Below are positions 63,395 through 64,000 of a DNA stretch of 64,000 bases, piece after piece. The notes under the pieces were generated by a model, which had not been told where the DNA came from, did not search any database, and saw nothing but the letters and a program-made list of their open reading frames with translations. This DNA is from CAYOWQ01 sp964407695 (GTDB lineage: Bacteria; Planctomycetota; Phycisphaerae; Phycisphaerales; SM1A02). The number at the start of each line of letters is the position of its first letter. Position 1 is the stretch's first letter. The translations under genes and the position numbers were made by a program. The stretch spans positions 248,001 through 312,000 of the forward strand of contig CAYOWQ010000001.1 of NCBI GenBank assembly GCA_964407695.1, in the 5' to 3' direction.

Positions 63395-63434
63395 CCGAGA
63401 GGAAGGCTGCCGCCCTCCTCTCGGGCTCTCCTCC
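63395..63434. repeat. Dispersed repeat, shortened inverted copy 3
   Basis: The reverse complement reads GGAGGAGAGCCCG then GGAGGGCGGCAGCC, the two ends of the 58-bp element with the middle (about 9 bases) missing. Confidence 0.7.
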
Positions 63435-63529
63435 GCCTTTTCAAAAAACTCTGGACGCGAGACAGGCGACGGGTCATACTTGGCCTCTGGCGTTGCGTAG
63501 GTCTATTCCGCGACAAATGGAGGCCGCTC

Positions 63530-64000
63530 ATGCTTACCGTATTGACGATCTTCCTTGTGTGCTGTTCGGGCTCGCCAGACGTCTCGACGATGTCAGTGGA
63601 GGAGCTACGCAATCTCGTGAAGCAGCAGCAGGAACGTATTGAATGCCTTGAGGGAGAGCTTGCGGCGATGAAAGGCCGGAATGCCCCTTCTGCACCGGGC
63701 GCGTCGGCTCAGGCTACGCCAAAGTTGTCCGCGTCTAGTTTGGAGATCTATGACCGCCTTGTCCGCGTAGGCCGTTCGGAGATCGACAGATTGGTTGCCG
63801 AGGCAGCCAAGATTGATTGCGAGATCGACACGATTCGTAAGGCCGCCATCGATGGATCCTTGAAGCAATCCGAGGCTGTCGGGTCGGATGGGTCGTATTT
63901 GTTTCGCACGGAAGGCGCGCGAAAGAAGGCCTTGGCGACGGCGCTGCAGAAGGCCGCCGGTCTCCGCAAGGGCTGCGTGCAAAAGGCGTTCGGCACCGCT
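63530..64000 (+). CDS. Possible lipoprotein with coiled-coil, 3' end outside the window
   Basis: 157 codons visible from ATG 63530, with 'GGAGG' 5-9 bases upstream. The N-terminus 'MLTVLTIFLVCCSGS' is a short lipoprotein-type signal. 'VEELRNLVKQQQERIECLEG' is a coiled coil, followed by a Pro/Ala/Ser linker and a charged helical region ('GRSEIDRLVAEAAKIDCEID'). No domain is recognised. The gene runs off the right edge. Confidence 0.7.
   Translation, partial: MLTVLTIFLVCCSGSPDVSTMSVEELRNLVKQQQERIECLEGELAAMKGRNAPSAPGASAQATPKLSASSLEIYDRLVRVGRSEIDRLVAEAAKIDCEIDTIRKAAIDGSLKQSEAVGSDGSYLFRTEGARKKALATALQKAAGLRKGCVQKAFGTA

Overview
The window is GC-rich and reads as a chromosomal segment of a planctomycete, most likely class Phycisphaerae. 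The main reason is that ten predicted secreted proteins end in a paired dockerin-like EF-hand tail with the signature 'DGADLGLLLxxW', which is characteristic of that group. Small membrane proteins with a 'CxxC...CPECG' zinc ribbon and large YD-repeat (RHS) proteins fit the same picture. No tRNA, rRNA or CRISPR array was recognised. This is inference from protein character; no database search was possible.

Layout. 1-10.5 kb is housekeeping and surface biology: the end of an FMN reductase, a HAMP sensor histidine kinase, PilT, a Wzx-like flippase, an ABC-2 transporter operon that includes a PP-loop (QueC-like) protein, a ferredoxin-NADP reductase and an M42 aminopeptidase. 10.6-23.3 kb is rich in secreted dockerin-tailed proteins (PhoX-like, FG-GAP/UnbV and others), with an RsbU-type phosphatase and a beta-carbonic-anhydrase-like protein between them. 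23.5-32.1 kb is a leftward type II secretion operon in the order (gspD)-E-F-G-H-I-J-K-C-L-M-TPR lipoprotein. Nearly all its genes overlap by 4-8 bases. The secretin gene gspD survives only as its last ~145 codons.

32.1-49.6 kb is an accessory island. It holds a small unknown operon behind a strong terminator, a 21-bp tandem repeat array, a GTPase plus membrane protein pair, and a GHKL-ATPase/PD-(D/E)XK-like fusion that is a candidate defence gene. These are followed by a 1907-residue RHS polymorphic toxin with an HNH-type tip and a candidate immunity gene. Next comes a second, displaced 'orphan' tip (688 bp of identical RHS core, a nonsense codon, a HINT domain and a WHH nuclease) with a SUKH immunity protein and a DUF4272-like protein. 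The region ends in a tyrosine-recombinase remnant.

49.6-64 kb returns to core-like content: two cold-shock proteins, a fatty-acid desaturase, a TM2 protein, zinc-ribbon membrane proteins and five more dockerin-tailed secreted proteins. It then passes into a stretch of small unknown genes separated by a dispersed ~58-bp repeat, with a GIY-YIG-like protein. The last gene is cut by the window end.

Working model (inference): the T2SS-like machine could export the abundant dockerin-tailed proteins. The missing secretin 5' part next to an island suggests either a rearrangement that inactivated or split the operon, or an assembly join. The RHS region looks like a toxin locus that swaps its C-terminal tip by recombination in the conserved core.
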